A stretch of 64,000 bases of DNA from JAKIVR01 sp035933635 (GCA_035933635.1 DASYYY010000021.1:186001-250000), one strand, 5' to 3'; numbered from the stretch's first letter, positions 9,290 through 19,687 are shown. A program made the numbers and translations. The notes: generated by a model not told the origin, from the letters alone.

Positions 9290-10384
9290 ATGCGCCGCTC
9301 CATCCGCCTGCAGAACGGGAGTACTCGGTCGTACCCCGGGACCTCCGTGCCCTGGTGGGCGACCGCCGCCACCGCCGGCGCAGTCCTCCTCCTGGTCACT
9401 TCGGCACTCACGACGGCCGCGCCCGCGGGCTCGCCGAGCCGCGCGCCCCCGGTCGTGCCTACCTCGCACTCCTGGAGCCAGGTGTCCACGGGCTCGACCC
9501 ATCCGCCCGGCCTCGTGGGGCCGAGCATGGCCTACGATCCGACGGACGGCTACGTCGTCCTATTCGGCGGCATGGCCGGGGGATCCGGGAACCGGACCAA
9601 TGAGACCTGGACCTACCACGCGGGCGTCTGGACCCAGCTCCACCCCCGCGTCGCTCCCTCCCCGCGGGCCTACGCGGCGATGGCGTGGGACGGGAAGGAC
9701 GGCTACCTGCTGCTCGAGGGAGGCGTGGGCTGCGGCGTATGGGCGATCAACTGCAACGACACCTGGTCGTTCGTCGGGGGCAACTGGACCAGCCGGGGAG
9801 CTGGTCCGCCGACGCGGTACTACTGGGCCACCATGGCCTACAACGCGGCGATCGGAAAGACGGTGCTGTTCACGGGGGCGTACGGACCGAGCGAGACCTA
9901 CGAGTGGTCCTCGCTCGGCTGGGTCACGTTCGGGCACACGACGGCGGCCACCCTCGGGGCCTGGGGGGATGCCGACTTGGCCTATGACCCGGGATTGCGC
10001 ACGCTCGTGCTTGCCTCCGGATTCAATCTGTCGTGTCCGGGCGGCACCTATCCCACTTACTGTCTACACACCTGGAGCTACAGTCGCACGGGCTGGACCG
10101 CGCTGGCCAACAAGACCACCGCCGGGCCGATCGCCTTCGGCATGGCCTGGGACCCGAGCAACCACCGGATGGTCGAGTACCCGAAGGCTCCGTGTTGCAA
10201 CAACGTCAGTCCACCCTACACCCTGCAGTTGATCGGAACCCATTGGATCAACGTCTCGGGATTCTCACCCGGGGCGCGCTACGGACCCGGGGTGACCTAC
10301 GACGGGGGCGATGGGTACCTCCTGATGTTCGGAGGCAGCCTGATGGCGACCCAGTTCCCGACCACGACATGGGAACTCCTCTAG
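9290..10384 (+). CDS. Secreted kelch-like beta-propeller protein (paralog 1)
   Basis: A 364-residue protein with an N-terminal hydrophobic signal segment (about residues 22-44) and repeated kelch-like blades of the form AYDPTDGYVVLFGG ... NETWTYHAGVWTQL. At least five blade-like units recur, with sequons (NET, NWT) on loops. It is related to the two kelch proteins at 33.2-35.6 kb. No C-terminal anchor is evident. The likely role is extracellular binding or structural; no enzymatic motif is present. Confidence 0.75.
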   Translation: MRRSIRLQNGSTRSYPGTSVPWWATAATAGAVLLLVTSALTTAAPAGSPSRAPPVVPTSHSWSQVSTGSTHPPGLVGPSMAYDPTDGYVVLFGGMAGGSGNRTNETWTYHAGVWTQLHPRVAPSPRAYAAMAWDGKDGYLLLEGGVGCGVWAINCNDTWSFVGGNWTSRGAGPPTRYYWATMAYNAAIGKTVLFTGAYGPSETYEWSSLGWVTFGHTTAATLGAWGDADLAYDPGLRTLVLASGFNLSCPGGTYPTYCLHTWSYSRTGWTALANKTTAGPIAFGMAWDPSNHRMVEYPKAPCCNNVSPPYTLQLIGTHWINVSGFSPGARYGPGVTYDGGDGYLLMFGGSLMATQFPTTTWELL

Positions 10385-10618
10385 CCGGCGGGACACACTC
10401 CTCAGCTCCCCGCCCTCGGACCCGGGCCGGCCGTCTCGGCGGGCGGTGGGTCCATCGGACGGTGTCACCCCCGCCCACCCTCGATTCCTCGTATCGACAT
10501 CGACGAACCCGGACCGTCGTGGCCGGCTGAAGCTCCGACGGCCGGAACCGCCGCCCGACCGTTTCGTCGACGGCTCCCCGCGGTAGGTGTTCAATACACC
10601 CGTTCGCCTGGAGAGTTC

Positions 10619-11590
10619 GTGCCCTCGGACCGGGTGATCGAATGGCTGCTCGAGCCGGACCAGCCGTCGGTCCAGTACCTCACCCTGACTCAGCTGCTCG
10701 GCCAGCGCGAGTCGAATGCGGCGGTCCGCAGGGCCAAGGAGCGGATCCCCACGGCAGGGTGGGTCGCCGACATCCTGGGGCGCCGCGACCCGGGAGGCTG
10801 GTGGGTACGCCCCGGCGGTTGGCTCGAACCAAGGTTCCTCGGGACGAACTGGAACCTGCTCGCCCTATCCGATCTCGGCGCAACGCGGGCGATTCCCGAG
10901 GTGCATGCCTCGTGCGAGTATTGGATGGCTCGTTCACCGCTCCAGGGTGGAGGGGTCGGCGGATTTGGCAAGGGCAAGGGCCACCACTGTTACACCGCCA
11001 ATATGGCCCGCGCGTTGATCCGCATGGGCTACCACGACGACATCCGGGTCCGCAAGACCCTGGAGTTCCTGGTCCGGACCGCTCATCCCAAAGGGGGATG
11101 GACGTGCCGGTGGAACCGGGACGCCCCGGCCCCGAGCCGGACGCTCGATGCCTGGGAGGGTCTGAGCGCCTTCGCCGCGTATCCCCGAACCCTCTGGACC
11201 GCTGAGATGAAGGCCTGCGTGGAACGGGCGGCGGAGTTCTACCTCGAGCGCGAGCTGCACCTCCAAGGCGACCGGTACGAGCCGTGGTACCGGTACCATT
11301 GGCCGATGCACTACTACTACGACCTGCTCATCGGACTCGACCTCCTGACCGGGCTCGGCCACGGCGCAGACCCTCGACTCGAGTTCGCCCTTGACCTGCT
11401 GCGGAAGAAGCGGGGCAAGGACGGACGGTGGATCCTCGACGCATCCCAGCCGGACCCGGATCCCGAATCCGCCGTGTGGTACGCGGCCCACCCGGACAAG
11501 CGTCCGCCTCCGTTGCAGTTCGAGACTCCGGGGAAGCCGAGCAAGATGGTCACGTTGCGCGCGCTCGTGGTACTGTCTCGCGTGTCCTGA
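10619..11590 (+). CDS. Terpenoid-cyclase/prenyltransferase-fold (alpha-alpha toroid) protein
   Basis: A 323-residue soluble protein beginning at GTG. Repeated helix pairs with G-G-W turns (DPGGWWVRPGGW, HPKGGWTCRW, GKDGRW) and TNWNLLALSDLG match the alpha/alpha-toroid repeats of squalene-cyclase and prenyltransferase relatives. The DxDD protonation motif of true squalene-hopene cyclases was not found, and the chain is about half their length, so cyclase activity is not supported. Similar stand-alone proteins are annotated only as hypothetical or prenyltransferase-like. Confidence 0.7.
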   Translation: MPSDRVIEWLLEPDQPSVQYLTLTQLLGQRESNAAVRRAKERIPTAGWVADILGRRDPGGWWVRPGGWLEPRFLGTNWNLLALSDLGATRAIPEVHASCEYWMARSPLQGGGVGGFGKGKGHHCYTANMARALIRMGYHDDIRVRKTLEFLVRTAHPKGGWTCRWNRDAPAPSRTLDAWEGLSAFAAYPRTLWTAEMKACVERAAEFYLERELHLQGDRYEPWYRYHWPMHYYYDLLIGLDLLTGLGHGADPRLEFALDLLRKKRGKDGRWILDASQPDPDPESAVWYAAHPDKRPPPLQFETPGKPSKMVTLRALVVLSRVS

Positions 11591-11847
11591 TCCACGAGCA
11601 TCTCGCGGGCGCGGGGGCCGGCGGATCGGGGCATGCGCGGGGGATACTCCCGCACGGCTCCGAACGCATCCCTCGAGCGCAGTTCGGTCGGAGATCGGCC
11701 GGGAGCATCGTCGGGGGAAGGTGCTCCGGGGAGCTCGTCGTCCGCAGGTCCCACCGGACACCGCTCCGACGTTAACGCATCAGCGCGCCCACCGCTCCGA
11801 ACGGGAATGACGGGGCGTCGTCCGTCGCGCCCCCGATCCCGCACCGG

Positions 11848-14800
11848 TCAGTCGGACGGCCGGCCCCGGAGCGTTCGGACGTGAACGTCGCTCGCCCGAC
11901 GCCGATACCACCGGTCGCGGACGATCACCCACACCGAGGCGGAGACCGTCGGGCCACTGGTCTCCCGAACTCGGAGCGTGACACGGTAGCTGCCGCTCGA
12001 GTTCGGAACGCACGTCAACGCGGTGAGGTTCGCTGTCGCGCATCCCGGCGGGAGTCCGGACCAGTTGTAGCCGTAGCCGCCGGTTCCGCCGGTCGCGAGC
12101 GCGGTCAGGGTGAGGTTCAGTCCGACCGACGCACCGGGGGACGGCGCGAGCCCGCGGAGGGCGAGGGGGCTCGCCGCGGATGCGAGCCAGCGGAGGGTGT
12201 CCCAGTCGAAGCCCTGGAGGCCGACGTCGAGCGGGCTCCGTGACAGGCTGGTCGGGTCGACCGAGGGCGAGAGACCGATCGGACGGATCGCCTGGCCCGT
12301 GTACACGTAGAGGGCCAGATCGTTGGCGATCTGCTCGGCCTCGTCGTAGAGGAGAATCGCGGTCGGTCCGAGCGGGCCGGCGACGGCCGCCTGCAACGCC
12401 GAGAGCATCGCGTCGTAGGCGGCTCCCTGGCAGACGAGCGGGACCGGCACGGACTGGCTCGACCAGAACGTCGGTGAGGTCGAGCACCCGCTCGCATTGA
12501 ATCCGCCGAGTATCGGGCCGAGGGCGTCCGAGTACGGGATCGGGCTGTCCAGACCGTAGAGTGCGTTCGTCGGGCCCGCCGGGTCCGCCGTGACGGCTTG
12601 GACGGTCAGACCGCTCGCGACCGCCGGCCCCTGACCGCCGGGAGCCGAGTAGAGCGCGCCGAGCGCGAGCTGCGAATAGTTCTCGTTGTGCACGACGGGA
12701 AGCACGCTCCCGTTCGATATCGACGCGACCGCAGCGGCCCAGCTCCGGTCGACCACGCCGGTCACCGCATCCCCGGCGGGGTAGGCGACGAGGAAACTGC
12801 ACGGACGGGTCCGCGAGCAGGCGTTCGACACTGCGGGATCGGCCGCCGCGCGCGACCACCACCATGCCGCCCCTCCCACGCGCGAGGCGTTGGTTACGCT
12901 CCCGCCGGTCGACCAGCTGACGTTACGCGGGACCGCGACCCCCGAGCCCGCTGCGATGGCCCCGCCCCCCGGGGCTCGGATGGGGGGCCCGCCCGCAGCG
13001 TACAGGAGCGCGCTTGCGTCGTACGGATAGGCGTGGACGAGGAACTGTCGCAGATTGAGGTCGGAAAGGAACGTCGAGGGCGCGGTCAGGTTGACGCCCG
13101 CGACGGGCAGCGCCGCCGTCCGGTTGTACTCGAGGTTGAAGGGATCGACCTCGAGAGCCAGCGTGGGTACCAGGCGCGGGACCAGCAGTCCGAGCGAGGC
13201 ATCGGCGACCAGCGAGGCGGAGGCACCCCCGCCGAAGATCGCCACGTCCGCCGAGCCATTCTCTACGGCGGATTGGACCTGCGGCCCCGTGGGAACCCAG
13301 GAGACGTTGACAGCCGGGGTGAACGTGCCTGCGGCGGGCGCGCATCCGTGAAAGTCGCAGGCGGGATCGGGCGCGTACACCGGGCTCGCGCTGAGATTGT
13401 AGCCGAACGTGCCGATGGAGCTCAATGCGAAGGGACCGCTGCCGGCGGCGGCCAGCCCGATCACTCCGGCCGGTACCGGCGCCACGACGCCCAGCTCCCA
13501 GGCATCGAACGCCGTCGACACGAGGCTCGTGGGCGGCACTCCGGCGCCGGGCGAGCCGGGAGCCGCGCACGGACGGTCACCGCTTCCGCTCACGTTCCCC
13601 GCGGTCCAGTACGGCACACCGGCGCCGCGCGCCGCGGCGCTGAACCAACCGCAGGGTTCGACCGAGGCCGCCTCGGGAGCGGCGAGGAGCTCGAGCAGGG
13701 ACCGATGGGCGGAGGTCAGGGACGGGGCGCTCGGGAGCCGGATCGTCAGGCAGCCGTGGCCGCCCCGGGCGAGGGCGGATAGTGGGCAGAGTCCGGTGGC
13801 GTTGAGCTCGAGGGCGGCGTACATCCAGGCCGGTGTATCATTGAGCGCACCGTGCACCGCCCCGTCCCAGCTCCAATTGCCCGGAGGAAGGAGCGCCTGA
13901 GCAAGGGCCGACGCCCCCGAGCAGCCGAAGCACTGGTCGTTGGCGAACGCCATCGACCGCACCAGCGAGAAGAGGACATCGGTCGGCCAGACCCCCCAGG
14001 AAGCCCCTGTGGCGGGGTCGTAGAATCGCGCGGCAGGGTCGATCACGAAGGTGTAGTTCTGGCCGGAGACCAGTGAACGACCGTAGAGCGAGCGACAGAG
14101 GGAGCTGCCGGGCACGCACGTGGCGAGCTCCGGAACGAACGCCCCCGCTCGCCCGCCGACCTCACTGCCGTTCGGTGCGACCAGGGTCTGGTAGATGTTG
14201 GTCAGGAGTTCGGTGGTCGCCGTGGCGGTGACAAAGGCCGGGTCGAGCGAGGTGGGCGGAGCCGATTGGACCTCGACGACCGTGATCCGGTTCCGGACCG
14301 GGGGCCCGGCTTGGGGCAATGCGGACCCGCCGAGCTGGGTGCCCACGACGATCGTGAAGGTGTAGTTGGCCCAGGTGTGCAGGGTCGTTCCGTTCGACGG
14401 GGTGGTCGCCGGAAGGGAGAAGTTGAGCGTGTAGAAGCCGCTGGCCGCGCTGGTGGACACGACTACGCGCGCACGGCTGGTCCCGCCGGTGCTCAGGGAG
14501 AGGGCGGTCAGCGTGAGGTTGGGACCCGCGTTCGGGCTGAGCGCGAAGGTGGGGGTCCCGAGCAGCGTCGCCGGCTGCTGGGAGGGGAGGTCGACGGTCA
14601 CGCCCACCACCGCCGACCCGCCCGGGGCCAAGAACGCGGTGGGAGCCGTTCGACTCGTGCTGTTCGACAGCAGCGTCCCCGATACGAGAGGAACCGTCCC
14701 ACGAGGGTCGCTCGCCGCCGAGGCCGAGACCGAAATGAGCAGTAGTTGGCCACGATTGTCGTGGATCACGCCGGCGGCGTCCACCGCTTGTACACACACC

Positions 14801-15150
14801 GCATAGAGTCCCGGTGTGGAGTAGATGTGGCGCAGCGCCCCGACCGTGGAGGCGATGACGCTCCCGTCCCCGGTTTGCCAAGAGTACGTGGCCGCCGCCG
14901 AACCGTTCGGCAGGGTGGCGAACATCTCGACACCCGTGCCGGCGAACTCCGTCAAGTTGGCCGCGAACACCGAGAGATCGTGGACGCTTCCGGACGGTGC
15001 GGCGCCGAGACAGGCCCCACCGCTACCGGCGGCCGAGAGCGGCGCCGCGCCGGTTGCGTCGCTCGGGAGCGCGAGGCCGGCCGGAAGGCTCAGCAGGAGT
15101 GCGACCGTGATGGCGTAGCCCACCGACCGGAACTCCGCGATCGGCTTCAC
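11848..15150 (-). CDS. Secreted PKD - family 5 solute-binding - PKD protein
   Basis: A 1,100-residue protein starting at GTG. After a signal segment (about residues 10-30) comes a PKD-like domain (about 60-142, YSWQTGDGS). A long region (about 290-1000) follows that resembles the peptide-type extracellular solute-binding family (SLDPAFVTATATTELLTNIY, then YTFVIDPAARFYDP and PTDVLFSLVR). A C-terminal PKD-like repeat ends the chain (about 1010-1085, GGYGYNWSGLPPGC). The fusion suggests an extracellular, wall-tethered binding protein. No ABC permease genes are adjacent. Its start overlaps the stop of the upstream glycoside hydrolase gene by 4 nt (GTGA), so the two are probably co-translated. Confidence 0.75.
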   Translation of the reverse strand: MKPIAEFRSVGYAITVALLLSLPAGLALPSDATGAAPLSAAGSGGACLGAAPSGSVHDLSVFAANLTEFAGTGVEMFATLPNGSAAATYSWQTGDGSVIASTVGALRHIYSTPGLYAVCVQAVDAAGVIHDNRGQLLLISVSASAASDPRGTVPLVSGTLLSNSTSRTAPTAFLAPGGSAVVGVTVDLPSQQPATLLGTPTFALSPNAGPNLTLTALSLSTGGTSRARVVVSTSAASGFYTLNFSLPATTPSNGTTLHTWANYTFTIVVGTQLGGSALPQAGPPVRNRITVVEVQSAPPTSLDPAFVTATATTELLTNIYQTLVAPNGSEVGGRAGAFVPELATCVPGSSLCRSLYGRSLVSGQNYTFVIDPAARFYDPATGASWGVWPTDVLFSLVRSMAFANDQCFGCSGASALAQALLPPGNWSWDGAVHGALNDTPAWMYAALELNATGLCPLSALARGGHGCLTIRLPSAPSLTSAHRSLLELLAAPEAASVEPCGWFSAAARGAGVPYWTAGNVSGSGDRPCAAPGSPGAGVPPTSLVSTAFDAWELGVVAPVPAGVIGLAAAGSGPFALSSIGTFGYNLSASPVYAPDPACDFHGCAPAAGTFTPAVNVSWVPTGPQVQSAVENGSADVAIFGGGASASLVADASLGLLVPRLVPTLALEVDPFNLEYNRTAALPVAGVNLTAPSTFLSDLNLRQFLVHAYPYDASALLYAAGGPPIRAPGGGAIAAGSGVAVPRNVSWSTGGSVTNASRVGGAAWWWSRAAADPAVSNACSRTRPCSFLVAYPAGDAVTGVVDRSWAAAVASISNGSVLPVVHNENYSQLALGALYSAPGGQGPAVASGLTVQAVTADPAGPTNALYGLDSPIPYSDALGPILGGFNASGCSTSPTFWSSQSVPVPLVCQGAAYDAMLSALQAAVAGPLGPTAILLYDEAEQIANDLALYVYTGQAIRPIGLSPSVDPTSLSRSPLDVGLQGFDWDTLRWLASAASPLALRGLAPSPGASVGLNLTLTALATGGTGGYGYNWSGLPPGCATANLTALTCVPNSSGSYRVTLRVRETSGPTVSASVWVIVRDRWYRRRASDVHVRTLRGRPSD

Positions 15151-17510
15151 CCCCGGATCCCGCCCGGTCGACGACTCACGCAGTGCGCGGAGCGGGCACC
15201 GGGAAGCGCCGCGAGGTCGTGGGCCGCGGTCCCGGACCGAGGATTTTCGAGAGCGAGGCGGAGCGTGGGGCGTGCGGTTCTCGCAGGGGTTCGCTGCTCG
15301 GTGCGGACGGGGAGCGCCGTCGACCCCTGTGACTCCGGATCGAACGGTGCGGATCGGGTGGGCCCGCCGGGGGAGGGTTGGGCGACCGCCGGTCGGGCCG
15401 CGGAGGTTTCGGCCGCTCCGATCACGACGTGCCCTCCCGGGGGCGGACTACCCGCGGCGAACTGGACCACCGCGAGCCCGTAGCCGTCGATGGTGATGTT
15501 CGCCATCCAACCGCTGGGGAGCACGCGCCGGACGACCGTGGAGAGGGTCACCGTCGTCGAGTGCGTACTCGGGTCGTACGCCATCTTGTAGGTCGTCGCG
15601 TCGAGAAGTTGTTCCGTCGCGGCATGGACCACGGCGCCCGAGACGTTGACGCGGATCGTCGTGGGCAGTGCGTTGCGGTTCGACAGCACCACGGTGACGC
15701 CGCTTCCGTTGGTGACCGCGTAGGCATGGACGAGGAAGGGATTCGAGGAGTTCACGAGGAGACCCCGCGAACCCGGCGGGACGTTCGTTCGCCAGAGGTC
15801 GAGCGCCCAGTAGGGCGCGTAGCGGACGTCGTTCGGGCCGGGCCCCGAGATCAGGGAGTACCCGAACCCACCGTACGGATGGGTGACCGTGCCGGGCGCA
15901 CCGTAAGGGCCCTGCAGGGCGAAGTAGGTCACCGCGCTGACATTGACCATCGCCGCGTCCATCATCTCCGAATCGACCCAGGCTGCGGCGAAGAGCGTCT
16001 GCTGGCGCGGGTCGGTCCCGTAGGCGATCGAGGTCGAGTTCTGGATCGCGTTGGGGTACGCGTTCAAGTTCGATTCCGTGTCGAGGATCGGGACCCAGGT
16101 GTGGGTGCCGTTGTACCAATCCTGCTGGCAGACGGCCGGCGGCGGGAACACCGCGCCCTTGGCAAACAGCGCGCTGCGCGAAAGGATCGTCGGATCCGGC
16201 TGGTATCCTCCAATGCCGTCCGGCGCGCAGAAGGTGGCGACCGAAGGGCACGGTCCGTTGGCCGGGTAGTAGTGGAAGTCGAGGAAGTCCGCGCCGTGGA
16301 TCCTCGTGGCGAAGTACTTGATCAGATTCGGACGGACAAACACATCCGAGCTCACGAGGGCCGAGGGACTGGCGTTGTGCACGACCGCCGCCGCCATGTT
16401 GTAGAGCGTGACGAAGGCGGCGGCCGTGCTCAGGTTGGAGCCGATCGGGATCTCGTTACCGATGTTCCAGTACCGGATCGGGATCCCGGCACGCGCGAGC
16501 GCGCCGACGAGAGCGACGAGATAGGCGTGATAGGCGGCGAGCGCCGGGAAGTAACCGGTGCTCCCGCCCTTGCTCACCAGCTCGATCGAGAGGTTCAGCG
16601 GCATGCCGGTGGGGAGCGAGTTGCCATCTCCCCAGGTTCCCGCGGGCACGTCGAGCATCGAAACCGCGCCTGCGGAAGCAGTGAGCTTCGCGATCGCGAG
16701 TGCCGCCCCGAAGTGGAACGTGGCGTTTCCGGTCGTGCTATTCCAAGTCGTCGGGACCGCCGAGACGAGCGACCACCGGACCAGAGCCGGAGCGAGCGCA
16801 CCCAGGAGGCCGGTTACGTGCGGATCGCGCTTGGTCAGGTTGACCGCGATCTGCGGGGAGCTCGTGTGGACGATGATCCCCAGAGCCGGGCTCGTGGCCC
16901 CGTTGGTCAACCCCGCGTAGGCCGTGACCGTTGCCGAAAAGTCGCTCGTGCCCACGATCTCGAAGCTCGCATTGGCCCACGGCGCGATGCGATACGCCAG
17001 GCCGGGAGTGGTGAAGTTCCAGTGGGCGGTGTCGTTGACCCCGCTGTCGAGGATGCCCCAGCTCCAATTGGCGGCGGGCGGCAGTACATCGGCACCCCCG
17101 GGCAATTGGTTCGGATCGCTCGCTTGCTGGAGGAGGCTGGTCGACAGATTGACCAACAGGGTGCGCAACGGGAAGGTCGTCCGAAGATCGACGAAGTAGG
17201 TGCGGCTCGATCCGGTCGAATTCCCGGGCACGATCGTGTCGCTCAGCCGGCTGTGATACGGCCCGAAGCCCTCAGTGATCTGCTGGCCGTCGGTGATCGT
17301 GGGAACGGCTGCGGATGGGGCAGCGGCCGTCGTTCGATCGGTCCGGGGGTTGGTGTGAAGGGTGCCGGCCACGGGGGCAGTGTCGAGCGCGTAGAAGCTT
17401 GACAGCGTGATCAGTACCGTCAGCACCGCCGCCTCGGCGGCAGAGCGAGCAACCAATATCGGTCTCCGGCGGAAATGCCCATCCCTCCCGGAGCGGGCAT
17501 TGGCGAGCAC
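15147..17510 (-). CDS. Secreted clan GH-A-like glycoside hydrolase
   Basis: A 787-residue protein beginning at GTG, with a hydrophobic segment at about residues 24-45. The middle has hallmarks of a TIM-barrel retaining hydrolase: YWNIGNEIP with the acid/base Glu near residue 353, DFHYYP near 411-416, and ILDTES with a probable nucleophile Glu near 479. The C-terminal third looks like an all-beta accessory domain followed by a basic, Pro-rich tail. The GH family (39, 30, 44, 79 or a new one) and the substrate cannot be assigned by eye. It is first in a two-gene unit with the PKD/solute-binding protein, suggesting paired polysaccharide or glycoprotein breakdown and capture. Confidence 0.75.
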   Translation of the reverse strand: MLANARSGRDGHFRRRPILVARSAAEAAVLTVLITLSSFYALDTAPVAGTLHTNPRTDRTTAAAPSAAVPTITDGQQITEGFGPYHSRLSDTIVPGNSTGSSRTYFVDLRTTFPLRTLLVNLSTSLLQQASDPNQLPGGADVLPPAANWSWGILDSGVNDTAHWNFTTPGLAYRIAPWANASFEIVGTSDFSATVTAYAGLTNGATSPALGIIVHTSSPQIAVNLTKRDPHVTGLLGALAPALVRWSLVSAVPTTWNSTTGNATFHFGAALAIAKLTASAGAVSMLDVPAGTWGDGNSLPTGMPLNLSIELVSKGGSTGYFPALAAYHAYLVALVGALARAGIPIRYWNIGNEIPIGSNLSTAAAFVTLYNMAAAVVHNASPSALVSSDVFVRPNLIKYFATRIHGADFLDFHYYPANGPCPSVATFCAPDGIGGYQPDPTILSRSALFAKGAVFPPPAVCQQDWYNGTHTWVPILDTESNLNAYPNAIQNSTSIAYGTDPRQQTLFAAAWVDSEMMDAAMVNVSAVTYFALQGPYGAPGTVTHPYGGFGYSLISGPGPNDVRYAPYWALDLWRTNVPPGSRGLLVNSSNPFLVHAYAVTNGSGVTVVLSNRNALPTTIRVNVSGAVVHAATEQLLDATTYKMAYDPSTHSTTVTLSTVVRRVLPSGWMANITIDGYGLAVVQFAAGSPPPGGHVVIGAAETSAARPAVAQPSPGGPTRSAPFDPESQGSTALPVRTEQRTPARTARPTLRLALENPRSGTAAHDLAALPGARSAHCVSRRPGGIRG

Positions 17511-17782
17511 GACGTCGGGAGGAGAAGTCCGGGGCAGGAAAACCTCTCCCTAACGGCGCCGCCGGGAGAGTTACCGAGCCGAGAGGGGACGGACTACAGC
17601 GTGAATCGTGCCGGCTCGTCGCCCCGCGACAATCCCGAGTTTGGTCGATCCTTGGACCTGCCGCACGGGCCCGGAACGCGAAACCACGACGCACACCGCC
17701 GGGTGCGCCTCCGTACGCAGGCAGCCCAGTGGTTCGTGCTGGGCGAAGGGAAGTCGAGGGTGCCGGGAGGTGCTGGCGCGGC

Positions 17783-19687
17783 CTACCCGGAGCCGCCGAT
17801 GATGATCCGCGGGTCGACCCCGAAGATCGTGACGTCCGCGGCACCGTAGACCAACCCCGAGTCCGGGTCGTAGATCAGCGGGCCCGGGTTGGCGCCGAAG
17901 AGGTAGCTGGCGATCACCGTGGTCCCCTGCAGCAGGCGCATGTTCCCGTCAGCGCTGTCGACGAAAAGGAGACCGTTGCGGGGGTCGAACGCGACGCCCA
18001 CGGGCAGGGGCAGCGGAATCGTCGAGGTCAGATTGTCCCCCGGAGCGATGAACACCAGCTGGTTCGACCCGTACACTGTCACGTAGAGAGTTCCCGTGCC
18101 GTTGTTGACGGCGATGGCAAGGGCGTCGGTTCCGACCGACAGGGTCTGAATGAGCTTGAACGCGTGGATCTCCCAGACGATCCCCGCGCCGGAGACGTTC
18201 CCAACGACGTAGACGTCGCCGTCCTTGGGGTCGACGACGAGCCCGAGCGGCATGCCCGAGAGGGCAATGACCTGGTTCTGGTTGGGGAACACCCGGTTCG
18301 CGAGCGAGAAGACATCGATCGTGTCGTTCCCGGAATTCGCGACGTAGAGCTTCTGATTGCCGGAATTGTAGGCGACCCCGATCGGAGCCGAGCCGGCGCC
18401 GGTCGAGACGTTCCCGAGCTCCTGGTAGGTGCTGGCGTTCAGCACCGTCAGATTGTCCGAGCCGGTGTTGGCCACGAACAGGGTGTCGGTCGAAGGGTTG
18501 AACGCCACCGCTGCGGGGTCGAGCCCGGTGGAGACGTTCCGAACGAACGCGAGGGTCGACCCATTGAGCACGAAGATCTGCGAGGGGGCCTGCGTCGGGT
18601 CGGTCCCGACGAGCTGCTGGGTGGCCGGATCGTATCCGATGAGGTTGAGCGCGGTGCCGTTCAGGCCCCGCGAGCCGAGATCCTGCGCCTGGGCCACGCC
18701 GACCGGGCAGGCCACATAGGCCGCCGCCTTGAGCGTCCCGGTCATCCGAAGGAACAGGCTCGCGGTCCCGTTCGGATGGAGCACGCCGGCACCGCGGGTC
18801 TCGCCCTGGACGAGCCCCGAGCCGGTGATCTTGTTGAACGCGGAGCTCGGAACGGCGAGCAGAGAGTTGGTCGTGGCGTCGGCGACGAAGTAGGAGTCAC
18901 CCGTCGTCGAGAACGCGCAGGCGAGGGCCGGGACGAAGGAGACCTGCTCGGCCGGTGCACCGAACTTCGCGAAGGTGGTCACCGTGCCCGACGGGCTCAT
19001 TGCGTAGATCGTGGACGTGAACGATTGGGCGACGACGAGGTCGCCGCCGACGGTGCCGAACGAGAGCGGGGCGACGGCAGGTCCCTCCACGCTCGCGCCA
19101 AAGGTCCCGACAGTCTGGAACTCGTTCGTGGCGCTGATCTGGACCGTCGCGCCATGGAATCCTCCCGTGGCGAGGAGGGCGTAGCCGAAGCTCCCGGTCG
19201 AATCGAACGTGAGCCCCATGTTGCCCTTGGTCAGGTTCGCGAAGGTCAACGAGGCATGGACCGGGGTACTGCTCCCGTTCGCCGGGATCTCGAACAACTG
19301 CCCGGCGAGAAGAACGAAAACTTCACCGGCGGCGAAGTTCCCGAGACCGGGCGAGATCGCGACCGCGCCCTCGGGGCACTTGGTGACCGTGGTGGCGAGG
19401 ATGGCGAACGTGCTGACGGCCCCGTTCGCAGCGACCGAGTAGACGGTCGAGCACGAGGCGGCCGAGAGCACGACGAGCTGGCCGGGTGTTGCGGCGACCG
19501 CGGTCGGAGCGGGAACGGTAGCGAACGTGATAACCGGGGAGGTACTCGCCGCCCCAACGGCTCGCGCCGGAACACCGAGGATACCTACGACCGCCACCAG
19601 AAGGAGCGCGACCGCCATCGCCAGGACCCACACGGTACTACGAGGTGTCCCTCGAACTAGCCCCACCGACGCCGCCGAATCCTCCAT
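17783..19687 (-). CDS. Secreted YVTN/NHL-type beta-propeller protein
   Basis: A 634-residue protein whose ATG at 19687 is preceded by a GGTGGA ribosome-binding sequence and followed by a clear signal or anchor helix (AMAVALLLVAVVGILGV). The C-terminal half has repeated blades of the type AVAFNPSTDTLFVANTGSDN and GVAYNSGNQKLYVANSGND, the pattern of YncE-like propellers found in archaeal surface proteins. The N-terminal half may hold a second propeller with weaker repeats. There is no anchor at the C-terminus. It diverges from the adenylate cyclase gene. Confidence 0.8.
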   Translation of the reverse strand: MEDSAASVGLVRGTPRSTVWVLAMAVALLLVAVVGILGVPARAVGAASTSPVITFATVPAPTAVAATPGQLVVLSAASCSTVYSVAANGAVSTFAILATTVTKCPEGAVAISPGLGNFAAGEVFVLLAGQLFEIPANGSSTPVHASLTFANLTKGNMGLTFDSTGSFGYALLATGGFHGATVQISATNEFQTVGTFGASVEGPAVAPLSFGTVGGDLVVAQSFTSTIYAMSPSGTVTTFAKFGAPAEQVSFVPALACAFSTTGDSYFVADATTNSLLAVPSSAFNKITGSGLVQGETRGAGVLHPNGTASLFLRMTGTLKAAAYVACPVGVAQAQDLGSRGLNGTALNLIGYDPATQQLVGTDPTQAPSQIFVLNGSTLAFVRNVSTGLDPAAVAFNPSTDTLFVANTGSDNLTVLNASTYQELGNVSTGAGSAPIGVAYNSGNQKLYVANSGNDTIDVFSLANRVFPNQNQVIALSGMPLGLVVDPKDGDVYVVGNVSGAGIVWEIHAFKLIQTLSVGTDALAIAVNNGTGTLYVTVYGSNQLVFIAPGDNLTSTIPLPLPVGVAFDPRNGLLFVDSADGNMRLLQGTTVIASYLFGANPGPLIYDPDSGLVYGAADVTIFGVDPRIIIGGSG

